Below, piece by piece: positions 1 through 7,646 of a stretch of 47,048 nucleotides of DNA (within the stretch, counting starts at the first letter, position 1; each line of letters opens with the position of its first letter). Below the pieces are notes generated by a model. It was given only the letters and a program-made list of their open reading frames with translations, ran no database searches and was not told where the DNA came from. The position numbers and the translations under genes are program-made. The stretch is from Bacteroidia bacterium (GTDB lineage Bacteria; Bacteroidota; Bacteroidia; Bacteroidales; Prolixibacteraceae), in NCBI GenBank assembly GCA_026391655.1, contig JAPLDR010000122.1:1-47048 (forward strand), given 5' to 3'.

Positions 1-240
1 AATCACCTGATTATCACCTTTAAACCCTTTTTGAAGACGGAAATCAAGGTTGTAATAACCAGCCAATGTATCAACCAAAAATTTAAAATTTCGCGAAATC
101 AAAGCAACTTTTCTGATATTGGCAGGTAAAGTTACTTTTCCAGGTTCCATTTGATCAATTGGAACACTTTGGGTCGTGATGCAGGAAGATAAAATCAACC
201 CTGCTAAAAAAATCCACGCGTACCTGGTTATGATTCTCAT
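1..240 (-). CDS. DUF6340-like lipoprotein, C-terminal part outside window
   Basis: This reading frame begins with ATG at 240 and runs open for 80 codons to the window edge, so only the N-terminal part is present. It starts with a basic n-region, a hydrophobic stretch and a lipobox LSSC with Cys20, so it should be an exported lipoprotein. After the Cys, the segment PGKVTLPANIRKVALISRNF resembles the start of the mature part of DUF6340 proteins (a short beta-strand followed by 'V.L..RN/S'), and the two genes upstream of it on the same strand are clearer members of that family. It is probably the third gene of a tandem set. The function of the family is not known to me. Family assignment is an inference from a short fragment and from context. 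Confidence 0.7.
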   Translation of the reverse strand, partial: MRIITRYAWIFLAGLILSSCITTQSVPIDQMEPGKVTLPANIRKVALISRNFKFLVDTLAGYYNLDFRLQKGFKGDNQVI

Positions 241-249
241 GACAAGATT

Positions 250-261
250 GTTTTGTTAATT
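250..261 (-). promoter_or_regulatory. Leader motif shared by two lipoprotein genes
   Basis: On the minus strand the 12-mer AATTAACAAAAC lies 9 bases before the ATG at 240. The same 12-mer lies 8 bases before the ATG of the next lipoprotein gene (1507..1518). It may be a translation-enhancing A-rich leader kept after duplication. It is not present before the third paralogue starting at 2668. Confidence 0.4.
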
Positions 262-397
262 TATTGAGATTATGGAATTTCCAAAATCTTTTTATATTCA
301 ATTTTAAACATCGTTTCCTTAATTGTTCATAACTGGGAAGATGTTCAAGCAAAAGAAGAGCGAAGTCAAAGGTAAAAGAAAAAGGGAATCAAAGCTA

Positions 398-1498
398 TTA
401 GATTTTCCTTTTTGCATCTTCCTTTTCTTTCTCCTTAAGCCTTTGTGCCAGTGCACTTAGGTAAACCTTTTTATCCAATGAATAGTTGGTTTTTATTGAT
501 TTTCCGCACCATTGCATTGCCATATCCAGATCGCCATTCATCTCTGAAGCTAGCGCCAGATTAAATTCCACTTTGCTTCTGATTGATTTTGAGGGTATTG
601 CTGCATATTTATTCCAAATAACAGCTGCTTCTTGCCACTTATTTTTTTTAATCAAGGGTATTGCAGCATCTATTTGGTTGTTTCCGGTTATGAAGTAATA
701 GCGGTTTAGATTGATCCATTCAGGACTAATATAACCACACATTTTAAAAGCTGCGGCAATCCCCCCACCAATTAATGCGGCTTTTATCTTTGGCATTTGT
801 GACTGTAAATCCTTAAAAGAAGAACCATTTGCCTTCCAAAATATCGTATCACCAACTACAAATCGAGTTAAAGGCTTGATTTCAGTTGCTCTGTACAGAC
901 GCCATTCCGAATAATAAAATATTTTTGTAACTGCCTCACAATCTGTAGGCTCATAAACTAATGTTTTTTCTTTATTCCAATAGTTTTTCTTATTTGATTG
1001 CCTGGCAATTATTTGTTCATCAAAGCTTTCGAGTATAAGAACTGCATCCACCTCAAAATCATGGCATATTTCTTTTATAAAATTGGGATTAACCGGATTT
1101 GCTATATCTTTAATATCAGTGCGGACAATATTCCTCTCTTTGGGAACAACTACATCAAACCTACCGGACTCAAATAGCGTCCTGGCAGCTACCTGAATTA
1201 ATGTATCAGTAGCAATACTGTCCTGAAAAACAGTATCCATTTTCATCGAATTTTTAATTAAAATTTTTTCCAGCGTATCTGCCTTATTATCAGCAAACTG
1301 TTTGGTCATACTTCTATTTAGCAATGCCAGACTTTGAATATCCTCTGCAATTGGATATTCAGGTTGAACTGCTACCTCAATTCCAATGATTCGAAGTGAC
1401 GTACAGGAATTGAGAAAAAGTACTGCTAAAAGGCTTAAATAAAAAATATTCAGGACAGAAGAACTCCTTGAATAGCAGATTCTGGTTAGGTGTTTCAT
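398..1498 (-). CDS. DUF6340 family lipoprotein (paralogue 2)
   Basis: A 366-residue exported lipoprotein of unknown function. The N-terminus has a positively charged segment, a hydrophobic core and the lipobox LNSC (Cys32). The mature part has the DUF6340 layout: a beta-strand 'IGIEVAVQPEYPIAEDIQSL', an 'LLNRS' motif, a central region 'FDVVVPKERNIVRTD' and 'DFEVDAVLILESFDE', and a C-terminal helical-repeat part (roughly residues 275-345, 'IPLIKKNKWQEAAVIW', 'KVEFNLALASEMNGDLDMA') that looks like TPR-type helices. The gene starting at 2668 is a close paralogue that shares all these blocks, so the pair arose by tandem duplication. It is spaced 84 bases from that gene and 157 bases from the next one and could be co-transcribed with both. 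The family call is confident; no biochemical role can be read from the sequence. Confidence 0.85.
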   Translation of the reverse strand: MKHLTRICYSRSSSVLNIFYLSLLAVLFLNSCTSLRIIGIEVAVQPEYPIAEDIQSLALLNRSMTKQFADNKADTLEKILIKNSMKMDTVFQDSIATDTLIQVAARTLFESGRFDVVVPKERNIVRTDIKDIANPVNPNFIKEICHDFEVDAVLILESFDEQIIARQSNKKNYWNKEKTLVYEPTDCEAVTKIFYYSEWRLYRATEIKPLTRFVVGDTIFWKANGSSFKDLQSQMPKIKAALIGGGIAAAFKMCGYISPEWINLNRYYFITGNNQIDAAIPLIKKNKWQEAAVIWNKYAAIPSKSIRSKVEFNLALASEMNGDLDMAMQWCGKSIKTNYSLDKKVYLSALAQRLKEKEKEDAKRKI

Positions 1499-1506
1499 TT
1501 AAAATC

Positions 1507-1518
1507 GTTTTGTTAATT
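1507..1518 (-). promoter_or_regulatory. Leader motif shared by two lipoprotein genes
   Basis: A second copy of AATTAACAAAAC on the minus strand, 8 bases before the ATG at 1498. See the copy at 250..261. The surrounding bases also match (AATTAACAAAAC followed by (A/G)AT(T/C)TT), which points to common descent or a shared role in translation. Confidence 0.4.
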
Positions 1519-1582
1519 CATAAGTCTGAAAATATTACTTTCTCAAAGATTTAATTAACAAAAACAATGCCAAAATCCTTAA

Positions 1583-2668
1583 CTAATATCTCGATTTGTT
1601 CTCTTTTTGTTGTGCTTTCCTTTTGTTGTCAAGTGTTTTGAGGTAAACCCCTATCGCTTTAGTATATCGGGTTTTAAATGATTTAATTCCCCATTCAATG
1701 GCCAGATCGGTATTGCCATTCATCTCTGCTGCAAGCGCCAGATTAAACTCTACTTTACTTCTGATTGTTTTCGAATTTATTGATGCGTACTTAGCCCAGA
1801 TTGCAGCTGCCTCTTCCCACTTATTGTTTTTAATTAAAGGAATGGCAGCATCAATCTCATTTTTCCCGGTTAAGTAGTAATACCGTTTTTGATTGATCCA
1901 TTTGGGACTTATGTAATCTGCTATTTTTAAACCTGCGGCAATTCCACCTCCAATTAAAGCTGCCTTTATTTTGGGCATCTGTATATATAAATATTCCAAA
2001 GAAGAACTCCTATCCTGCCAGAATATCGAATCGATAATTTGAAATCGGATCACTCGTTTAAGATTATCAGGCCTGTAAAGTCTCCATTCCGATTTGTAAG
2101 TAATGTCAGTTGCCGCACTATAGCCATTGAACCCAGAATAATTGTTTTCAATTTCTGAATATTTTGTACCTAATCGTTCAGCAAAGCTTTCAAGTATTAG
2201 TACGGCATCAACTTTAAAATCCGTACAAACCTCATTAATAAAGCTGATATTTAATGGATTGGCAATAAATTTGCTATCAGTGCGAACGATATTTCGGTCT
2301 TTGGGAACGACTACATCAAACCTCTCTGATTGAAAAAGCGCCTGGGCAGCTATCTGAATAATTGTGTCGGCTGCAATACTGTCCTGAAAAACAGTATCCA
2401 ATATCATCATTTTGTTGATTAATATTTTCTCGAGCGTATCGACCTTATTATTAGTAAATTGGTTGGTCATACTCCTATTAAGTAATACCAGACTCTGAAT
2501 ATCTTCAGCAATTGGATATTCCGGCACAACAGCTACTTCAATTCCGATTTTTTTTAACGAAACGCAGGAATAAAGGGCAGAAATTACAAAAACAAATAGT
2601 ATTCCTTGAACATATGAATACCATTTCTTTATTAAGCAGTACAAAATCTTCATTCGAAAATAGTTCAT
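1583..2668 (-). CDS. DUF6340 family lipoprotein (paralogue 1)
   Basis: A 361-residue lipoprotein, first gene of the tandem set. The signal region ends in the lipobox LYSC (Cys35). A second in-frame Met at codon 6 (2653) could be the true start; both leave a usable signal peptide. The mature part matches the neighbouring 366-residue protein block by block: IGIEVAVVPEYPIAEDIQSL, LLNRSMTNQF, LDTVFQDSIAADTIIQ, FDVVVPKDRNIVRTD, VDAVLILESF, QMPKIKAALIGGGIAAG, and the TPR-like C-terminal segment with KVEFNLALAAEMNGNTD. Conservation is strongest in the strand after the lipobox, in the central 'DAVLILESF' segment and in the helical repeats, while the linker around residues 185-205 varies. Subcellular site is probably the outer membrane, periplasmic side. 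The function is unknown. Confidence 0.85.
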   Translation of the reverse strand: MNYFRMKILYCLIKKWYSYVQGILFVFVISALYSCVSLKKIGIEVAVVPEYPIAEDIQSLVLLNRSMTNQFTNNKVDTLEKILINKMMILDTVFQDSIAADTIIQIAAQALFQSERFDVVVPKDRNIVRTDSKFIANPLNISFINEVCTDFKVDAVLILESFAERLGTKYSEIENNYSGFNGYSAATDITYKSEWRLYRPDNLKRVIRFQIIDSIFWQDRSSSLEYLYIQMPKIKAALIGGGIAAGLKIADYISPKWINQKRYYYLTGKNEIDAAIPLIKNNKWEEAAAIWAKYASINSKTIRSKVEFNLALAAEMNGNTDLAIEWGIKSFKTRYTKAIGVYLKTLDNKRKAQQKENKSRY

Positions 2669-2712
2669 AAAAATAAACAGAGCTTTAATCCGGTTACAAA
2701 TAAACTAATTTT

Positions 2713-3636
2713 TCAGGAATGAAAAATCAGCATCGGAATTTCGAGTCGGAATAAAAGCTCCTTTGTGAGGCTTGGTTTAAATAAAGAGGTAATAATATTC
2801 CGCTTATGTGAAGTTACTGCAATAATATCAATTGCTTTATCAATAATATAACTTTCAATTCCACGTGCCCGGTTTTTATTGATGATCAGATCAAAATCCA
2901 TTTTCACCTGATCGGCATTTCCAACATATTTCTCTTTAAAATGAGCTAAGTCGTAATTAATAAATGGGTTATCAGCAGTATCATCAATATGGACAACGCT
3001 AATATGTGTTTCGAGAGGAATAGCAATCTCAATTAATCTTCGAATGGCTATTCCATCCGATTTATCAAAGTTTGTTGCATACATCAACTGTTTAAACATC
3101 GACTGTTTATAAGATGCCTGTCCGGGAATGGCTAAAACAGGGATACTGGCTTTGTTAATAATTTCGGTCATAAAGCTTCCAAACCAGTTTTCTGATTCAC
3201 CTTTTCCTCGAATCCCGATAACCATCAGATCATATTGACCAGCTTCGGCGAAATCGAGAATTGCTTCTTCCGCGATTCCTCCGATTAATTCCGTTTTTAT
3301 CTGAAATTCCACAATTTCATGGTCAGCCAAATACGAATTCAATTTGTCCTTGAATTCTTTCATCAATTTGCGGGCATTTTCAACAATTTCACTAAGCGTT
3401 TCTGCTACGTTAGCCGGAAAAGAGTAAAAATGATCATATGAAATCGGGTTGGTTACGGGATTAAAGTAGACATGTATCAATGTGATTTCTGCACCTTTCT
3501 GCTGGGCGACATGAACAGCGTAACAAGCTGCATTCAATGAATATGAAGAGAAATCAACAGGAACAAGTATTTTTTTAATCATATTTGCCTGATTGAATTG
3601 CTCTGAAGCGGCCGTTGTGTTTAGTTTATTTGACAT
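2713..3636 (-). CDS. Universal stress protein, two UspA domains
   Basis: A 307-residue cytosolic protein with two UspA-fold domains in tandem. Domain 1 (about residues 18-168) has the typical first strand IKKILVPVDFSSYSLNAACY and a glycine-rich loop GIRGKGESENWFGS, close to the ATP-binding pattern G-2x-G-9x-G-S but with eight residues in the long spacer. Domain 2 (about 175-307) keeps the first strand FKQLMYATNFDKSD and the last strand but has VTSHKRN in place of the glycine-rich loop, so it probably does not bind ATP. The annotated start is the ATG at 3636. The Met at codon 19 (MIKKILVPVDF) fits the family start equally well, so the first 18 residues are uncertain. It lies 44 bases from the lipoprotein genes on the same strand. 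The general role of the family is stress survival; a specific role cannot be deduced. Confidence 0.88.
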   Translation of the reverse strand: MSNKLNTTAASEQFNQANMIKKILVPVDFSSYSLNAACYAVHVAQQKGAEITLIHVYFNPVTNPISYDHFYSFPANVAETLSEIVENARKLMKEFKDKLNSYLADHEIVEFQIKTELIGGIAEEAILDFAEAGQYDLMVIGIRGKGESENWFGSFMTEIINKASIPVLAIPGQASYKQSMFKQLMYATNFDKSDGIAIRRLIEIAIPLETHISVVHIDDTADNPFINYDLAHFKEKYVGNADQVKMDFDLIINKNRARGIESYIIDKAIDIIAVTSHKRNIITSLFKPSLTKELLFRLEIPMLIFHS

Positions 3637-3760
3637 GATTCTGGTTTTTATTGATTAAACAGTACTTGATATCCTTAATAATGAACAATCAATGCACAAG
3701 AGGATAAACCCTGAACTCACCCTATAAATTTATAATAAAATAATAAAAAATCAAAATGAA

Positions 3761-5212
3761 TCAATAAGTAGCAATGACCTCACAAAGAAGCCTCCAGAAT
3801 TTATCAACTGTCGTGATATTGATCTTCTCATCAGGTGAGTGAACTCCCCGCAAAGTCGGGCCGAAAGATATCATATCGAGGCCGGGAAACTTTTCGAGAA
3901 AAAGCCCGCACTCAAGACCGGCATGAATGGAACGGACAATAGGTTCAACTCCAAAAAGCCGGGTATAGGAGGATCTGGTGATTTTCAGCAATTCCGAAGA
4001 GGGATCCGGCACCCAGCCCGGATATCCTTCGCCATGCCGAACATGGGCATTAATCATCTTAAATACAGACTCTACCATATAAGCAGCATCCAGTTTCCCA
4101 CTTTCGAGATCGCTTCGTTGACTAGTTGTAATTTCGATCATATTTCCACCCTTAGTTTTCACCGAAGCAAGGTTGGTTGATGTTTCCACAAGTCCTGGCA
4201 TTCTTGTACTCATCGTCAATACCCCATGAGGACAAGCATATAAAGCGTTAATCAATCTTGTCTGGTTTAACCGATCAATCACGAAACGGGGCTCTTCGGT
4301 ACTTTCAAGTATAAGCTTAATATGCGGTTCATTCAGCAACATTTCCTTCTCAATCATAGATCTGAAAATATTGAAGTCTACCGTAATATGTTCTTTAACT
4401 GAACCCGGAATCAAAACTATCGCGAAAGCCTCGCGGGCAATGGCATTCCGGAGATTACCACCATTAAAATCCGCAATATAAATCTCATATTTCTGCATCA
4501 ATTGCCACAAAAACCGGTTTAATATTTTTATGGCATTTCCTCTGTTTTTGTTGATATCATCACCCGAATGCCCACCCAAAAGACCGCTAACAGTTATTTT
4601 GACAGGAAATAAGCCATCGGGAGCACCAATTGATTCAAAACGAATAGTAGCCACTGTATCAATTCCACCGGCACACCCGATAAACAATTCACCTTCATCT
4701 TCCGAATCAAGATTGACCAGTCCTTTACCACTAAAAAAACCTGGTTCAAGCGCATTGGCACCCGTAAGTCCGGTCTCCTCATCCACTGTAAACAAGCACT
4801 CTATCGGTCCATGTTTCAGGTCATCTGAGGTCAAAATTGCCAATTGAGCAGCTATTCCGATACCACAATCAGCTCCAAGCGTTGTTCCTTCAGCAGTAAC
4901 CCAATCTCTATCAATGTAGGGCTTAATCGGATCTGTATCAAAATTGTGTACTGTACCCGAGTTTTTTTCGCAGACCATATCAAGATGTGATTGTAAAACT
5001 AAAGTTCGACGGGTTTCCATACCTTTTGATGCAGATTTTGTAATCAGCACATTACTTGCTGAATCTTTTTTTGCCACCAGATTGCGCAAATGGGCGAAGT
5101 CCATTAAAAACGTAATAATCTTCTCTTCACGCTTTGATGGGCGCGGTATCTGACAAATTGCTTCGAAATAACTCCAAACTGAAGTGGGGGTCAGAGAATT
5201 TAAATTATTCAT
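3761..5212 (-). CDS. pepD: Cytosolic non-specific dipeptidase (aminoacyl-histidine dipeptidase)
   Basis: A 483-residue M20-family metallopeptidase that hydrolyses dipeptides, including Xaa-His, in the cytoplasm. Length and layout match PepD. Zinc ligand and catalytic motifs are visible: SHLDMV (His76, Asp78), GADCGIG (Asp115), VDEETGLTG (Glu145 as the general base and Glu146 as a ligand), NLDSEDEGELFIGCAGG, and near the C-terminus HAGLECGLF, which carries further ligand and substrate contacts. The dimerisation/lid domain lies between about residues 185 and 385. No signal peptide. The ATG at 5212 gives the usual start (VWSYFEAICQIPRPSKRE is the conserved opening). It stands alone on the minus strand, 124 bases from the universal stress gene, and is divergent from the next gene. 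Confidence 0.95.
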   Translation of the reverse strand: MNNLNSLTPTSVWSYFEAICQIPRPSKREEKIITFLMDFAHLRNLVAKKDSASNVLITKSASKGMETRRTLVLQSHLDMVCEKNSGTVHNFDTDPIKPYIDRDWVTAEGTTLGADCGIGIAAQLAILTSDDLKHGPIECLFTVDEETGLTGANALEPGFFSGKGLVNLDSEDEGELFIGCAGGIDTVATIRFESIGAPDGLFPVKITVSGLLGGHSGDDINKNRGNAIKILNRFLWQLMQKYEIYIADFNGGNLRNAIAREAFAIVLIPGSVKEHITVDFNIFRSMIEKEMLLNEPHIKLILESTEEPRFVIDRLNQTRLINALYACPHGVLTMSTRMPGLVETSTNLASVKTKGGNMIEITTSQRSDLESGKLDAAYMVESVFKMINAHVRHGEGYPGWVPDPSSELLKITRSSYTRLFGVEPIVRSIHAGLECGLFLEKFPGLDMISFGPTLRGVHSPDEKINITTVDKFWRLLCEVIATY

Positions 5213-5413
5213 ATTCGTAATATTATATAATTGAATTACAATATTTTAAAAACAACAGATTCATTCATGACCTGATAACTAAAAGTACCATTTTTTTTGC
5301 AAAAAGAGCCGGAATGTAAAAATTTCATATTCAGGAAGGTTATCCTCGTTTTCACAATTAAATAGTTCTGCCCAAATAATAGTTAAACATTCACCATCAT
5401 AAGATTTATGTGC

Positions 5414-5421
5414 TATGTTTG
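5414..5421 (+). promoter_or_regulatory. Candidate -7 box (TATGTTTG)
   Basis: TATGTTTG matches the Bacteroidota -7 consensus TAnnTTTG exactly, 17 bases before the ATG at 5439. No TTTG was found at the expected -33 position. It overlaps an earlier in-frame ATG at 5415, which argues for the start at 5439. Confidence 0.4.
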
Positions 5422-5438
5422 CAAATTACTTGATAGAT

Positions 5439-6155
5439 ATGAGTTTTACCAGACGACTATTCATTACCATTCTGACAACTAGCTGTTTAGTAATTATTTA
5501 CTATTCATCCAACGCCCAAACAGATCATAGTCTTGGTAATTGGAATTCCATCATTCTTAAAGGAAAAATTTCGCAGAGATTTTCCTTAATGGGTGAAGGA
5601 CATATAAGGAGCAGTAGTTATGATTTTAAATACGACTATTTCGAAGCTAAAACAGGAATTTCCTACTCCATCACAAAAAAACTCACTGGATTATTTGGTA
5701 CCGGCCTTTACAATACTGATCAGCCAGGAGGTTTTTTTCAGACACCTTCCCGGCAAAAGGAGTTCAGAACCTGGCAAGAACTGACCCTAAAACAGACTTG
5801 TAAACGAATTAACTTAGAACATAGGGTCAGGTTAGAGCAACGATTTATTCCTGAAAACTATAAAAATCGTTTAAAATATCGGCTTGGATTAATAGTGCCG
5901 GTCAATAAAGCTGAAATGGTTCAGGGTAGCGTCTATCTTACTGTGGCTGATGAACTTTTCATTCCTCAGTACGGCCCAATCGTGGAGAAAAACCGTTTTT
6001 TTGCAGGTGCAGGATATAAGATGAATGAAAATGCAACTTTACAGATTGGATGTGTAAAAGATACCGATTACAAATCGGGCAGTCATTCTGTTAAGAATTA
6101 CCTTCAACTAATGCTACTTTATGATTTTACAAAACTCATAAAGAAACATACCTGA
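5439..6155 (+). CDS. DUF2490 family outer-membrane-type protein
   Basis: A 238-residue protein starting at the ATG at 5439; an in-frame ATG at 5415 would add eight residues but sits inside a candidate promoter element. The N-terminus is a signal peptide (SFTRRLFITILTTSCLVII) ending near SSNAQ. The mature part shows the DUF2490 pattern: GNWNSIILKGKISQRFSLMG, alternating strands of aromatic and polar residues such as YDYFEAKTGISYSI, 'RTWQELTLKQ', 'LEHRVRLEQRF' and 'LKYRLGLIVPV', and a C-terminal strand NYLQLMLLYDF ending soon after an aromatic residue. This is consistent with a small outer-membrane beta-barrel. The family has no established role. It precedes the B12 riboswitch locus but is not under its control, because the riboswitch promoter starts after this gene. 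Confidence 0.8.
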   Translation: MSFTRRLFITILTTSCLVIIYYSSNAQTDHSLGNWNSIILKGKISQRFSLMGEGHIRSSSYDFKYDYFEAKTGISYSITKKLTGLFGTGLYNTDQPGGFFQTPSRQKEFRTWQELTLKQTCKRINLEHRVRLEQRFIPENYKNRLKYRLGLIVPVNKAEMVQGSVYLTVADELFIPQYGPIVEKNRFFAGAGYKMNENATLQIGCVKDTDYKSGSHSVKNYLQLMLLYDFTKLIKKHT

Positions 6156-6160
6156 ATTTA

Positions 6161-6191
6161 TTTGAAGAGAACAACAAATTTCTTACTTTTG
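6161..6191 (+). promoter_or_regulatory. Promoter of the B12 uptake operon
   Basis: TTTG at 6161..6164, then 19 bases, then TACTTTTG at 6184..6191. This is a full match to the Bacteroidota housekeeping promoter (TTTG at -33, TAnnTTTG at -7). The predicted transcription start is just before the riboswitch aptamer, at about 6197. Confidence 0.8.
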
Positions 6192-6194
6192 CGT

Positions 6195-6380
6195 TGAATT
6201 GGTGCCCGTAGGGCTTAATTTGGGAATCCGGTGAAAATCCGGGACAGTACCCGCTGCTGTCAAACCCGATTCCGCTGTTGCGGAATAGAATGTTTCTGGT
6301 TAATGACCACTATTCTTACCAAAAAAAGGATGGGAAGGTAACCAGAAATCGGGATAAGTCAGAAGACCAGCCATTCACGG
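6195..6380 (+). ncRNA. Cobalamin riboswitch
   Basis: The conserved elements of a cobalamin aptamer occur in order: GGTGCC and GGGCTTAAT (6201-6220), GGGAATCCGGTGAAAATCCG (6222-6241), GGGACAGTACCCGCTGCTGT (6241-6260), and the B12 box AAGTCAGAAGACCAGCCA (6356-6373). Between them is a nested peripheral arm: CCCGATT (6265-6271) pairs with AATCGGG (6347-6353), ATTCCGC/GCGGAAT forms a perfect hairpin with a 4-base loop (6269-6286), and TTTCTGGTTA (6293-6302) pairs perfectly with TAACCAGAAA (6339-6348). The bases after the B12 box up to the start codon at 6486 would hold the expression platform. There is no clear U-tract terminator, so control of translation is more likely. The RNA should repress the three downstream genes when cobalamin is abundant. 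Confidence 0.95.
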
Positions 6381-6485
6381 TTTAAGCTTTCGGGATAAAA
6401 GCGTACAGATGGCCGTTTCCCATTCTGCAAGACTTCCGATTAGCTTAGAATCAATTAATGTTTGACTATTAAATTGATTTTAAGT

Positions 6486-7628
6486 ATGTTAAAAATTAAA
6501 TTTCTTTCTCATCTCATACTGGGAATCGCAGTATTCACCTCGTGTAGCGAAGCTGAAAAGCTCTCCGGGCCGCTGATATCTTTTGCAATTCCTGCCGAAG
6601 GATTTAAAGTGGAGGTCGGAAAGTCACTTGCACTCAATCCTGTTGTTCTTAATGGCGAAAAATCTTCTTATACGTGGGAAGTGAATGGTCAGGTTGTATC
6701 TTCAGCGAAATTATTTACGTTTACGCCTTCAAAAATAGGCAATTACAGTCTTCAGCTTAAAGTATCAAATGAGGCTGGAAGTGACAATAAAACAATTCTG
6801 ATCTCTGTGTTTTCAAACCTTTCTCCCTATATTACCAAAATTTTCGATTACCAATATGGCCCGGGACAACACGCTTCATTAATCTCTTCTAATTGGAAAG
6901 GAAATGACTTTATCGGACAACCATGGATCGGAACTAAACTTTATACATCACTGGGCGGTTGGGGAGGCTATATCATAGCTGGTTTCGACCATGCAATTAA
7001 GAACGGCGATGGCGCAGATTTTGCAATATTTACGCAACCAGGCCCAGCATCTGAACCGGCTGTTGTTTTTGTGATGAATGATGCTAACAATGATGGTATT
7101 CCGAATGACGGCGAATGGGCCGAGATTAAAGGAAGTGAATACAATCATCCTGAAACAATTCATGATTATCAGGTAACTTATTATAAACCTGCAAGTAACG
7201 GAAATGTCACCTGGAAAGATAACATAGGAAACAGTGGCGAACTTATCCCTGTTTTCGACTCTTCCTCCTGGTGGTGGAGCGGATATGGATCCAAAACCGA
7301 AGTTGTATTTAATGGCGTCAAATTACCAATTGCCTATAAAAATATTTCTACCCAGGCTGATAGTGAAAACTGGGTAGTCCGCTCCGGAATGTTTACTTAC
7401 GGATATGCAGAATGTTATAACAACTTAGATTACAATAATTCATTGAAAGCAAATGTTTTAGACATTTCAAATGCAGTTGATAAGGCCGGCAATAAGGTCA
7501 ATCTTTCGGAAATCAGCTTCATCAAAGTTCAGAGCGGAGTATTCCAGATTGCGGGCTGGCTCAACGAGATCTCGACCGAAATTAGCGGTGCAGCAGATTT
7601 ATCTTTAATTGAATATTCTGCAAATTGA
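6486..7628 (+). CDS. PKD-type surface lipoprotein of the B12 locus
   Basis: A 380-residue exported lipoprotein, first gene after the cobalamin riboswitch. I chose the ATG at 6486 over a TTG 24 bases upstream, because the signal peptide is complete from the ATG. Lipobox FTSC gives Cys20. Residues of about 30-110 form a PKD-like Ig domain (YTWEVNGQVVSSAKLFTFTP, 'GNYSLQLKVSNEAGS'). The C-terminal 260 residues are a separate domain rich in Gly, Trp and Tyr (LGGWGGYIIAGFDHAIKN, SSWWWSGYGSKTEVVFNG), with an Asp/Asn cluster NDANNDGIPNDGEW that looks like a calcium-binding loop. Bacteroidota B12 loci often carry such accessory surface lipoproteins, some shown to bind cobamides (BtuH). Whether this protein is a BtuH relative or another type cannot be decided here. 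Expected location is the outer-membrane surface, together with the receptor encoded next. Confidence 0.8.
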   Translation: MLKIKFLSHLILGIAVFTSCSEAEKLSGPLISFAIPAEGFKVEVGKSLALNPVVLNGEKSSYTWEVNGQVVSSAKLFTFTPSKIGNYSLQLKVSNEAGSDNKTILISVFSNLSPYITKIFDYQYGPGQHASLISSNWKGNDFIGQPWIGTKLYTSLGGWGGYIIAGFDHAIKNGDGADFAIFTQPGPASEPAVVFVMNDANNDGIPNDGEWAEIKGSEYNHPETIHDYQVTYYKPASNGNVTWKDNIGNSGELIPVFDSSSWWWSGYGSKTEVVFNGVKLPIAYKNISTQADSENWVVRSGMFTYGYAECYNNLDYNNSLKANVLDISNAVDKAGNKVNLSEISFIKVQSGVFQIAGWLNEISTEISGAADLSLIEYSAN

Positions 7629-7646
7629 CTTATTGCAAATCTCTTA

